DNA of 14,346 bases from Desulfuromonas sp. SDB. Lineage in GTDB: Bacteria; SDB-A. Below are positions 7,008-14,339 of the stretch, in pieces (the stretch's first letter is position 1; each line of letters starts with the position of its first letter). A program made the position numbers and the translations under genes. The notes below the pieces were generated by a model. It was not told where the DNA came from and searched no databases. It saw nothing but the letters and a program-made list of their open reading frames with translations. The stretch is taken from positions 1 through 14,346 of the forward strand of contig LKUE01000279.1 in assembly GCA_001412365.1 (NCBI GenBank). The letters are read 5' to 3'.

Positions 7008-8023
7008 CAGTTATTTCCAAAACCATGTTTGCCAATATCCATCTGGGCAATTGACACTACCCATTGTACTGCTTTTTCCAGATCATTCCGGTCAATCATT
7101 TCTCCGGGAGAATGAATATATCTGGTGGGGATGGAAATACAGCCGGCGGGGATACCTCCCCGGGTAACCTGCATTGCCCCGGCATCAGTGCCTCCGAATT
7201 GAAGTATTTCCGGCTGGACGGATATCTTCGCTTTGTCTGCCGCTTTTTTCATGAAGTTCTTAACTCCCTCCGTCACCACAATGGAGTGATCCATCATTTT
7301 TAATGCAGGACCCTTTCCCAGTTCCACCGCCATAGTATAACCTTTAGGGGTGTCTCCGGTACCGGTCACATCTACGGCTATACCTAAATCGGGATTAACT
7401 GAATAGGTGGAGGTTTTGCTTCCTCTCAGACCTACCTCTTCCTGTACGGTAAAAACAAAATAGACATCGTTAGGTGATTTTTTCAGTTTTTTGGCTGCTT
7501 CGGTTAAGGTGACACAGCTGATCCGGTCATCCATTGCTTTGGAAACCCAACGGTCCGGGGAAAGTTCAATAAACTCATGGGTAAAACAAGCCATATCTCC
7601 AATGGAAATCATTTTTTCCGCTTGTTTTTTACCTTTAGCGCCGATGTCAATGAACATCTTGGACAGAGGAGGAACTTGTCCCCTGGGGACATCTTTGAAC
7701 TCAACCCCCACTACTCCTACCAAGCCATCCTTGAACTGCACTCTCTGACCCAGGGATATTATCGGATATACGCCCCCCACCGGGCTAAACCTTAAAAATC
7801 CTTTATCATCAATATGATTGACTATTACTCCAATTTCATCCATGTGGGCGGCAAATAATAGTTTTTTACCAGCGCCCTTTTTATGAGCAATTAAGCTGCC
7901 TAAATTATCGGTATAAACCCGGTCCACATAGGGTTTGATTTCTTTGGCTATAATATTTCTAATTTGTTCTTCATTCCCTGAGGGACCGTAAGCTTGAGTA
8001 AACTTCTTTGCTGTCTGTTTCAT
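7007..8023 (-). CDS. M42 family (TET-like) metalloaminopeptidase, copy 1
   Basis: A 338-residue dinuclear-metal aminopeptidase of family M42 (FrvX/YsdC/TET). These cytoplasmic enzymes form tetrahedral dodecamers that trim peptides. All ligands and catalytic residues are present: H60 and D62 (AAHMDEIG), the bridging Asp in SKAMDDR (165/166), the VQEE pair E195/E196, D218 (AVDVT) and H304 (YIHSPGE). The PDZ-like insert (about 70-155) is of normal size. An SD (AAGGAG) lies 7 nt from the ATG; the gap to the preceding M42 gene is 23 nt. Third of three consecutive M42 genes in transcription order. Substrate preference is not readable from sequence. Confidence 0.94.
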   Translation of the reverse strand: MKQTAKKFTQAYGPSGNEEQIRNIIAKEIKPYVDRVYTDNLGSLIAHKKGAGKKLLFAAHMDEIGVIVNHIDDKGFLRFSPVGGVYPIISLGQRVQFKDGLVGVVGVEFKDVPRGQVPPLSKMFIDIGAKGKKQAEKMISIGDMACFTHEFIELSPDRWVSKAMDDRISCVTLTEAAKKLKKSPNDVYFVFTVQEEVGLRGSKTSTYSVNPDLGIAVDVTGTGDTPKGYTMAVELGKGPALKMMDHSIVVTEGVKNFMKKAADKAKISVQPEILQFGGTDAGAMQVTRGGIPAGCISIPTRYIHSPGEMIDRNDLEKAVQWVVSIAQMDIGKHGFGNN

Positions 8024-8046
8024 TTTTGAACTCCTTTTATTACACC

Positions 8047-9075
8047 TTATGATATTGCCTTTAACATGTTTACCAGGGAAAGCTTGATCAACTTATAAGT
8101 GTCTTTGTAGTCAGACAGGTAGGATAATGAAACCGGTGAATGTATGTACCTGGCGGGGACACTCAATATTGCCGATGGAATTCCAGCTCTGGATTTGTGT
8201 ATCCTCCCTGCGTCAGTTCCTCCGATATTGGGCTGCTTGAACTGATATTTTATCTTATTTTTCTTGGCGGTTTCCACCAGGGCATTAATCAAACGGCGGT
8301 CTACAATAGTACTCCGGTCAGTGAGGGTGATTACCGGGCCCCCCCCCAGGTGGGGAGAAGTGGAAATATCCTGGTCGGGTTCTCCGGGAAAATCAGCGGC
8401 AGCAGTGCCTTCAACGATCAGGGAAAACTTGGGATCAATTTTTTCACCCAGCACTGCCGCTCCTCTCAGTCCCACCTCTTCCTGTACCGAAAATACCACC
8501 GCCAGTTCAAAGGAATAATTTGTTTTATCTTCAAGTAAATCCATAAGCAGGGAACAACCCGCCCGGTCATCGAATGCTTTTCCCTTAATTATATTTTTAG
8601 AAAAATGGGAGAACTTGGTGTCAAATACGGCAAATTCTCCTACTTTAACTTTTTGTTTTGCCTGTTTGTCCGAACTTGCCCCAATATCTATGACCAGGGA
8701 AGAAAATTTAGGCAAACTCTGATCAGAATTCTCTTTTAGATGAGGGGGCGCCCAGTGGATTACTCCTGGGATTTCCTTGTTTCCCACCAATACTCTCTTT
8801 GCCGGCAATACCCGGGGGTCAATGCCTCCGGAAGGGGTAAAACCGAGGAAGCCGTTTTTGTTGATTTTATTTATTATAAAACCGACTTCATCCATATGGG
8901 CAGCCAGAAGAACCCGGAGGTTATTTTTTTTGCCTTTTTTATAGCAAATCAAATTGCCCAGAGGATCAGTTTCAATTTTTGTTACTTTTGATTCAAGTTT
9001 TTCCTTGATGTATTTTCTTATCCGGTGCTCATAACCAGCTACCCCGGTGAGATCAGATAATTGTTTGAGATGCAT
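8047..9075 (-). CDS. M42 family (TET-like) metalloaminopeptidase, copy 2
   Basis: A 342-residue M42 peptidase with a complete active site: H60 and D62 (AAHMDEVG), KAFDDRAGC (169/170), VQEE (E199/E200), E222 in LIVEGTAAADFPG, and H312 (RYIHSP). The fourth-position metal ligand is Glu in an EGTAAAD context, whereas copies 1 and 3 have Asp in AVDVT and AIDVT. Both forms occur in the family, and the difference suggests distinct substrate preference. The ATG lies 3 nt after the stop of the preceding M42 gene; its SD (GAGGAGGAG) is formed by the codons of that gene's Glu-rich C-terminus. Second of the three M42 genes. Confidence 0.94.
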   Translation of the reverse strand: MHLKQLSDLTGVAGYEHRIRKYIKEKLESKVTKIETDPLGNLICYKKGKKNNLRVLLAAHMDEVGFIINKINKNGFLGFTPSGGIDPRVLPAKRVLVGNKEIPGVIHWAPPHLKENSDQSLPKFSSLVIDIGASSDKQAKQKVKVGEFAVFDTKFSHFSKNIIKGKAFDDRAGCSLLMDLLEDKTNYSFELAVVFSVQEEVGLRGAAVLGEKIDPKFSLIVEGTAAADFPGEPDQDISTSPHLGGGPVITLTDRSTIVDRRLINALVETAKKNKIKYQFKQPNIGGTDAGRIHKSRAGIPSAILSVPARYIHSPVSLSYLSDYKDTYKLIKLSLVNMLKAIS

Positions 9076-9078
9076 ATT

Positions 9079-10146
9079 TTACTCCTCCTCCTCTTCTTCC
9101 GGTTGATCAATATTCAAGTCCTCATCTTCCAGGGAACAGATAAGGTTTGCCAGTAAACGGGCGGAGCGGTCAATATCCTGAGTTGAAATTGTTTCCACCG
9201 GAGAATGCATGGACCTTACTGGTGCTGAAATTACAATGCAGGGAATTCCCGATTTTACAATTTGGATGGTATAAGCATCGGTGCCGGTGCCCCAGGGCGC
9301 AACTTCAATTTCATAGGGAATTTCTTCCTGCTTGCATACATTTCGGGCTTTTTTCAAAATTCCTGAATGAATGTTGGGACCTATGCTCAACGTAATTCCC
9401 TTTCCTAATTTAAAGGTGTCACTGTCCTTTAATCCAGGTATGTCCCCGTGGGTTACATCAATCGCCACCGCCACGTCAGGATTTAGATTATAGGCAGCGG
9501 AATTTGCCCCGATTCCCGACCATTCTTCCTGCACTGTTCCCACCGCGTAAAAGTCCCATTCCGGCTTCATTTTAGATAATCTTTGCAGGGTCATTAAAAG
9601 TACCACTACCCCGTACCTGTCATCTATGGATTTACAGGAAACGTTATCCAACATCAGTTCCCTGAATTCAAAATTAAACGATACAAAATCACCCACTTTG
9701 ATCTTGGCTTTGACTTGTTTATCGGATAAACCGGTGTCAATAAACAGAGTTTCCCAAGAAGCCGGATTGTTTCTTTCTTCAGGGGGAAGAAAATGAGGGG
9801 GTTTGCTGCCGATAACTCCGGAAACCTGACCGGAGGAGGTGTGGATTGTCACTTCCTGGGAAGGAAGTATAGTGGGATCTACTCCTCCCACCTGGGTCAT
9901 TTTTAAATAACCCCCTTCTTCTATTTTAGTAACCATCATTCCAATTTCATCAATATGTCCTGCTGCCAAAATTGATCTTTTACCTTGACCTTTCTTGACC
10001 GCAATACCATTACCCATCTTATCTATAAACACCTGGTCGGAAAAAGGTTTTGCCTGTTCAATGAAATGTTGGGCAACCTTTTTTTCCATTCCGGTTAATC
10101 CAGGTATGGATGAAAATTCTTTTAACCATTCTTTTGCGGTTTTCAT
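9079..10146 (-). CDS. M42 family (TET-like) metalloaminopeptidase, copy 3, with acidic tail
   Basis: A 355-residue M42 peptidase. Active-site residues are H64 and D66 (AAGHIDEIG), KSIDDRYG (175/176), TVQEE (E207/E208), D230 (AIDVTHGD) and H314 (RSMHSP). It is the most divergent of the three: AAGHIDEIG carries one extra Gly relative to AAHMDEIG, and VQEEWSGIGA replaces VQEEVGLRGA. Its C-terminus is a unique acidic tail (EDEDLNIDQP followed by six Glu). The SD is excellent (AGGAGGTGTAATG) and overlaps the parB stop; the gap is 8 nt. First M42 gene in transcription order. Aminopeptidase activity is expected from intact ligands. Confidence 0.93.
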   Translation of the reverse strand: MKTAKEWLKEFSSIPGLTGMEKKVAQHFIEQAKPFSDQVFIDKMGNGIAVKKGQGKRSILAAGHIDEIGMMVTKIEEGGYLKMTQVGGVDPTILPSQEVTIHTSSGQVSGVIGSKPPHFLPPEERNNPASWETLFIDTGLSDKQVKAKIKVGDFVSFNFEFRELMLDNVSCKSIDDRYGVVVLLMTLQRLSKMKPEWDFYAVGTVQEEWSGIGANSAAYNLNPDVAVAIDVTHGDIPGLKDSDTFKLGKGITLSIGPNIHSGILKKARNVCKQEEIPYEIEVAPWGTGTDAYTIQIVKSGIPCIVISAPVRSMHSPVETISTQDIDRSARLLANLICSLEDEDLNIDQPEEEEEE

Positions 10147-10154
10147 TACACCTC

Positions 10155-11018
10155 CTAAACCGGTTCGTTAAAATCAATTCCAAGATATTCCAGAAGTGAA
10201 TTTAGATCACTGTAATTAAAAAATTCAATAACCACCTTGCCTTTCTTTCCAGCTATCTGTATCTTCACCGGCTTGCCGATCTTTTCAGACAGCTGCCGTT
10301 CTAAATTGTCCAGCTCCGGTATTCTCTTTTGTCCCACTCTTCTCTTCTTGGGCTTATGTACTTTTTTCAATTCCTTAACCAGGTCCTCGGTTTCCCTCAC
10401 CGACAAGTTCTTATGGGTTATCTTCTTGGCGGTTTCCTCAATGAGCGGATCGTTCTGCAGGGACAGCAATGCCCGTCCATGTCCGGCAGTCAGCTTATCC
10501 AGTTTAATAAGCTCTTTTACCGCTTGAGGAAGGGACAGCAGCCGCAGGGAGTTAGCAATGGCAGAACGGCTTTTACCCATTCTCTCCGCTATCTCCAGGT
10601 GGCTTAAATGAAAACGGTTGCTCATCAAAAGATAACCTTCAGCTTCGTCCAAGGCACTGAGATTTTCCCTCTGGAGATTTTCAACCAAGGAGATTTCCAG
10701 AGCTTTAAGATCGTTAACTTCTTTAATAATTACGGGTACTTTAGTCAGGTTTGCTTTCTTAGCCGCCTGGTATCTTCTTTCCCCGCAGATAATTTCATAC
10801 TTACCCTGTTTGGCTGGGCGGATTATCAGAGGCTCAATTATTCCGTCCTGTTTAATGGAAGATGTTAACTCTTCCAATGCTTCCGGATCAATTTTAGTCC
10901 GGGGTTGAAGTTTACCGGGTTGAAGAAGAGTTATATCTAACTCTAGTAATTTTTCATTTTCTATCTGAGGGGAAGCAGATAGAAGCGCATCTAATCCTTT
11001 ACCCAGTCTTTTTTTCAT
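10155..11018 (-). CDS. parB: ParB/Spo0J chromosome-partitioning CTPase
   Basis: A 287-residue protein from ATG 11018. An in-frame TTG at 11039 would add seven residues (MKGSRNN), but ATG 11018 gives MKKRLGKGLDALL, the canonical ParB start; GGGAG lies about 11 nt upstream. Domains in order: ParA-activating N-terminus (1-15), CTP-binding ParB/Srx domain with CGERRYQAA (78-86) and ENLQRENL (113-120), helix-turn-helix parS-binding domain (about 138-160, LSHLEIAERMGKSRSAI), and a C-terminal dimerisation domain (about 225-287). ParB loads on parS as a CTP-gated clamp and recruits SMC. It overlaps parA by 20 bp, so translation is coupled. No good parS is visible in the window. Confidence 0.95.
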   Translation of the reverse strand: MKKRLGKGLDALLSASPQIENEKLLELDITLLQPGKLQPRTKIDPEALEELTSSIKQDGIIEPLIIRPAKQGKYEIICGERRYQAAKKANLTKVPVIIKEVNDLKALEISLVENLQRENLSALDEAEGYLLMSNRFHLSHLEIAERMGKSRSAIANSLRLLSLPQAVKELIKLDKLTAGHGRALLSLQNDPLIEETAKKITHKNLSVRETEDLVKELKKVHKPKKRRVGQKRIPELDNLERQLSEKIGKPVKIQIAGKKGKVVIEFFNYSDLNSLLEYLGIDFNEPV

Positions 11019-11787
11019 ATTGTTTCTGCTCCCTTTCAAGTAATTCTAACGCTAAGGACATATAACTGGTAGCCCCTGAAGAAGTGGCTTCATATAATAT
11101 TGCCGGTTTTCCGTAACTGGGGGCTTCCGCTAATCGTATATTCCGGGGAATGATCGTTTTAAAAATTAGTTGAGGGAAAAATTTATTTACCTCTTCCATA
11201 ACTTCCCGGGCTAACCTCAACCGGTAGTCTACCAGAGTAAATACAATCCCTTCAATGCTCAAAGCCTGATTTAAAGAACCCTGCACTCTCCTGATTGTAT
11301 CTAAAAGCCGGTTCAATCCATCCAGGGCATAGAATTCAGGCTGCATGGTTACCAGGATGGAATCGGCGGCAGCCAGGGCATTAATGGTTAATAAGCCCAG
11401 GGTGGGGGGAGTGTCCAGGAAAATGTAGTCATAGGATGATTTGATGGAGTTGAGAGTTTCACCGATAAAACTGAATTTATCTTCATAACCGGCTAATTCC
11501 ACTTCTAATCCGGATAAATCCCGGGAAGAAGGAATAATATGGAAAACCGGCAAATCAGGAAAAGTAAATATGGCTTGCTGGATGGAACATCTTCCCGCGA
11601 AAACACCGTAGAGGTTGTTGGTCTTGTCAATCTCTATTCCCAGCCCCAGAGAAGCATTAGCTTGAGGATCGGTGTCCACCACCAAGACTTTTTTTTCCGC
11701 TGCAGCCAGGGACGCTCCCAAATTAAGAGCAGTAGTGGTCTTTCCCACCCCACCTTTCTGATTAGTAATAGAAATTATTTTCGACAA
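10999..11787 (-). CDS. parA: ParA/Soj chromosome-partitioning ATPase
   Basis: A 262-residue small ParA ATPase without the extra N-terminal HTH domain of plasmid type Ia ParA, so chromosomal Soj type. Deviant Walker A is KGGVGKTT (11-18), Walker A' is VVDTDPQAN (37-44), and Walker B is YIFLDTPPTLG (about 121-131). It moves nucleoid-bound ParB-parS complexes. The start codon is TTG at 11787 (the frame has a stop shortly upstream and no ATG); GAGGGG lies only 2 nt before it, a tight spacing. First gene of the parA-parB-M42x3-rph-rluD cluster and divergent from the cobalamin-regulated receptor. The coding sequence ends inside parB. Confidence 0.95.
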   Translation of the reverse strand: MSKIISITNQKGGVGKTTTALNLGASLAAAEKKVLVVDTDPQANASLGLGIEIDKTNNLYGVFAGRCSIQQAIFTFPDLPVFHIIPSSRDLSGLEVELAGYEDKFSFIGETLNSIKSSYDYIFLDTPPTLGLLTINALAAADSILVTMQPEFYALDGLNRLLDTIRRVQGSLNQALSIEGIVFTLVDYRLRLAREVMEEVNKFFPQLIFKTIIPRNIRLAEAPSYGKPAILYEATSSGATSYMSLALELLEREQKQYEKKTG

Positions 11788-11859
11788 AGCCCCTCTATTT
11801 TTCGATTATTATTTCAAATTTTTATTTTGGTAAGAAGATATACTAATAATAAATTTCAA

Positions 11860-11875
11860 TTATAACAAGTTATAA
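11860..11875. repeat. Perfect 16-bp palindrome, candidate operator in the parA/receptor intergenic region
   Basis: TTATAACAAGTTATAA consists of 7-bp arms TTATAAC/GTTATAA around a 2-bp spacer. It lies 73 bp upstream of parA and 21 bp upstream of the TTGACA box serving the receptor, so it could bind a regulator of either gene. The DNA is very AT-rich, which raises the chance of coincidental palindromes. It does not resemble the parS consensus. Confidence 0.4.
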
Positions 11876-11895
11876 AATCAACATTTTATTAAAAG

Positions 11896-11926
11896 TTGAC
11901 AGAAAAAGAAAGGTGTTGTAATTTTG
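11896..11926 (+). promoter_or_regulatory. Putative promoter of the cobalamin-riboswitch operon
   Basis: A perfect TTGACA (11896-11901) is followed after 15 bp by TGTAAT (11917-11922). The same region contains TAATTTTG (11919-11926), which fits the Bacteroidota -7 element TAnnTTTG, with GTTG about 20 bp upstream in the -33 position. Either reading places the transcript start around 11930-11935, just before the riboswitch aptamer at 11938. Confidence 0.55.
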
Positions 11927-11937
11927 TCTTAAACTAG

Positions 11938-12111
11938 ATCCGGAGATAAGGGAAGTTCCTTGATAATGGACACGGTACCCGCCGCTGTGATCGCTGACGA
12001 CTGCAATATGCCACTGGATTAATTCCGGGAAGGATTGTAGGAGGAGGAAGCGAGAGTCAGAAGACCTGTTCCGGATAACAAAGCTTAGTTAACACGACGG
12101 GAGGTTCGTGT
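11938..12111 (+). promoter_or_regulatory. Cobalamin riboswitch
   Basis: The aptamer is closed by ATCCGGA (11938-11944) pairing with TCCGGAT (12070-12076), a perfect 7-bp helix. Conserved core elements follow in order: AAGGGAA (11948-11954), GGACACGGTACCCGCCGCTG (11968-11987, matching the GGTG..CCCGCxxCTGTGA core), GCCACTG (12010-12016), and the B12-box sequence GCGAGAGTCAGAAGACCTG (12050-12068). After the aptamer, ACACGA (12092-12097) and TCGTGT form a hairpin with loop CGGGAGGT, the usual place of the kissing-loop regulatory hairpin. This RNA class binds adenosyl- or methylcobalamin and generally switches downstream B12 uptake or synthesis genes off when the ligand is abundant. Strand and position place it in front of the receptor gene. 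Confidence 0.92.
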
Positions 12112-12132
12112 ACGGGCTAATACTCGTACCGC

Positions 12133-12158
12133 CCCTCCTCGCTAGGGAGGGTTTTTTT
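12133..12158 (+). terminator. Rho-independent terminator, riboswitch expression platform
   Basis: CCCTCC (12133-12138) pairs with GGAGGG (12146-12151) around loop TCGCTAG, followed by seven T (12152-12158). It lies after the aptamer and before the receptor coding region, so it acts as the off state. GGAGG in the preceding hairpin loop (12100-12104) is complementary to CCTCC (12134-12138) of the terminator 5' arm, a possible anti-terminator pairing (inference). Confidence 0.85.
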
Positions 12159-12179
12159 ATTTTAAGATTTTGCTGGATA

Positions 12180-14339
12180 ATGTTGATTCCGGTTTCTCTG
12201 ATCTGCGCGGAGATCAGAGGAAGAGTAGTTGACCGCCAGGACGGAATCCCGGTACAGTCTGCCTCAGTTTACTTAAACCACCAATGGCAGGCTCTTACCG
12301 AAGTTGACGGAACTTTCACCATCCCCTCTATCAGTACCAGAACCTATGAGTTAACTGTCCACAGGATCGGATATGCCGGATTTAACACCAGGTTAACCGT
12401 TACCAATCAACCATCATTGCCCTTGGAGATATTACTTGAGCCCCAGCCCATTTTGTTAGAACCGTTAACGGTGACTCCCTCTCCGGCTAAACCCGGTTTA
12501 AACGCCATTGAGATTGACCGGCAGTTTATTGAACAATCAGGATGTCAGTGGCTGCCCGATCTTCTGGAACAGCTGCCCGGAATAACCGTGCACAGAGCAA
12601 ACAGGGAAGGCATTAGCAAGGTGCTGCTGTCCGGTCCGGGGGCAGACCGGGTTTCCATCTGGCTGGATGGAATAAAGTTAAATGATCCTGCCACCGGCGG
12701 ATATGATTTGTCGGGAATTTCCCTGTCGGCAATCAATTCGATTTCCATTGTCCCCGGTGGGGAAAGTGGGGATCAGCCGGGAGGGGCGATTTTACTGCGC
12801 AGCAGGTCATTTCAGAAAACCCGCTTATCCCTGGGAACAGGACTGGGCAGTTATGGCTACAGTTACCACAAGTTTTTTGTTGAGACTGAGCAACCCCTGA
12901 ACACACCGGTTTCGCTATGGCTGGACATTAAACACAAGTACTACCAGGGGAATTATCCGGTGGAGGGATACGCCACTAACTGTTTGTATAACAATAACTC
13001 TGAAAGCTATCAGTTCAACGGCAAACTAAACTGGGGAAATCAATACCGGAATCTTTCCCTATTTGCCCAGTTTTTCATTAGAAACCGGGGGCTTCCCGGT
13101 TTAGCTAACGGCGGGATTATGTCAGAGACCAGGTATAATCAGGAAAATAAACTGGTAAATTTATCTGCTAAGTTATTAGAATCTGCCTATGGAAATGAAT
13201 TTTCTCTTTCCTGGCAGGAAAATTACGGAGAATATCTCAGTCCTGAATTTCAAAAAATACCTTATCAGGAAGAGTTCCTTAAGTACTACCCCGAACAATT
13301 AATCACTGTCTCCACCCGTTATTCATTTTTCAATCAGTTCAACTTTTTTGCCCTGGACTACCTCACCTTTTTTGCGAAAATTCAATGGGATAAAGAAATA
13401 TTTTCCCAGGAAGACCGGTTGAGACCTTTTCTGAAAATTGATGATATCAGCCGGGTTATATATTCTCCCCAGGCTGGCTGGTCAATTAAATTTCCCTGGT
13501 CAATTTACCAGCTGGACCTATCCGGTCAAGTTTCCCTGCACAGATGGGAACAGCAGAACACGGTCGGTCAATTTTTTGGTTCATCAGCGGGAATTAATTT
13601 TATTACCAGCTATGATCACAGTAAAATAATTCTGGGATGCTCCTGGGTAAAAAATGCCCGAATTCCGAATTTTCAGGAAACTTATACTGTGGAAACAGTT
13701 TACTCCTTGGGGAATCCAGATCTGAAAGCGGAACAGGCAGAGACATTTAGATTGATAGGAAAAGCGATGGGGGGAGAAATCTATCCCTGGGAATTTTCTA
13801 TGTCCTGGTGGAGGTCGCTGATGTGGAATAGGATTGTATGGAGAAGAGATTTCCGGGGAAGGTACAAACCTTATAATTTAGGCAAGTCCCTGGGCTGGGG
13901 AGTTGATTTCGGTGGTGGTTTATCCTTCCCCCATAATTTATCTGTACAGGGAAACATAGCTATCCAAGATGTTCGAAACAAAACGCCTTATGATGTAAAT
14001 TATGATAATTTCTTAACATACAGGCCAGTCTACCGATGTATGCTGAGTTTGAATCAATCAATAGATAAATTTTCATACGGGGCAACGGTGAAAGGGGTGG
14101 GAAGACAGTACACTCTTGAATCCAATAATGATCCCATCAATTTATCCAATATTTCCCTTCCTCCTTATCAAACTTTATGTCTGAAACTAACTTATCAAAA
14201 CAGGTGGAAAACACTGGACTACAAAATACTATTTCAAATAGACAATGTTTTAGGTGAAAAATACAGTGTAATTCAACAGATGCCCACCGAGGGCAGGACA
14301 ATCACCGTGGAGGTAGAATTAACATGGCCAAAAAACTAG
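12180..14339 (+). CDS. BtuB-like TonB-dependent outer-membrane receptor (probable cobalamin uptake)
   Basis: From ATG 12180 the protein has 719 residues. Residues 11-85 form a carboxypeptidase-regulatory-like beta domain (IRGRVVDRQDGIPVQSASVYL, DGTFTIPSI, HRIGYAGF). EPLTVTPSP (95-102) resembles a TonB box. Residues 108-210 form the plug (LPDLLEQLPGITVHR, LSGPGADRVSIWLDGIKLND, GGAILLRSR). The rest is a beta barrel with the family motif RIPNFQETY ... LGNPDLKAEQAETF near residue 515 and a C-terminal strand ending VEVELTWPKN. The cobalamin riboswitch upstream makes corrinoid uptake the best guess for the ligand. The start is uncertain. ATG 12180 removes most of the signal peptide and has no SD; an in-frame ATT at 12159, 7 nt after GGGAGGG, would give a better signal peptide; the in-frame GTG at 12108 would place the terminator inside the gene. 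The 3' end overlaps the next gene. Confidence 0.9.
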   Translation: MLIPVSLICAEIRGRVVDRQDGIPVQSASVYLNHQWQALTEVDGTFTIPSISTRTYELTVHRIGYAGFNTRLTVTNQPSLPLEILLEPQPILLEPLTVTPSPAKPGLNAIEIDRQFIEQSGCQWLPDLLEQLPGITVHRANREGISKVLLSGPGADRVSIWLDGIKLNDPATGGYDLSGISLSAINSISIVPGGESGDQPGGAILLRSRSFQKTRLSLGTGLGSYGYSYHKFFVETEQPLNTPVSLWLDIKHKYYQGNYPVEGYATNCLYNNNSESYQFNGKLNWGNQYRNLSLFAQFFIRNRGLPGLANGGIMSETRYNQENKLVNLSAKLLESAYGNEFSLSWQENYGEYLSPEFQKIPYQEEFLKYYPEQLITVSTRYSFFNQFNFFALDYLTFFAKIQWDKEIFSQEDRLRPFLKIDDISRVIYSPQAGWSIKFPWSIYQLDLSGQVSLHRWEQQNTVGQFFGSSAGINFITSYDHSKIILGCSWVKNARIPNFQETYTVETVYSLGNPDLKAEQAETFRLIGKAMGGEIYPWEFSMSWWRSLMWNRIVWRRDFRGRYKPYNLGKSLGWGVDFGGGLSFPHNLSVQGNIAIQDVRNKTPYDVNYDNFLTYRPVYRCMLSLNQSIDKFSYGATVKGVGRQYTLESNNDPINLSNISLPPYQTLCLKLTYQNRWKTLDYKILFQIDNVLGEKYSVIQQMPTEGRTITVEVELTWPKN

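Noticed and set aside
8140-8538. Plus-strand open frame opposite the second M42 gene
   Set aside because: Antisense shadow of a gene with complete catalytic motifs; no SD or recognisable protein features.
11453-11470. GTTTCAC in parA as a degenerate parS
   Set aside because: The right half (CGATAAAA) departs from GTGAAACA; about 10 of 16 positions match, which is not convincing.
12108-12179. In-frame extension of the receptor gene to GTG 12108
   Set aside because: It would encode the riboswitch terminator, and the SD spacing of 3 nt is poor; kept only as an alternative start.
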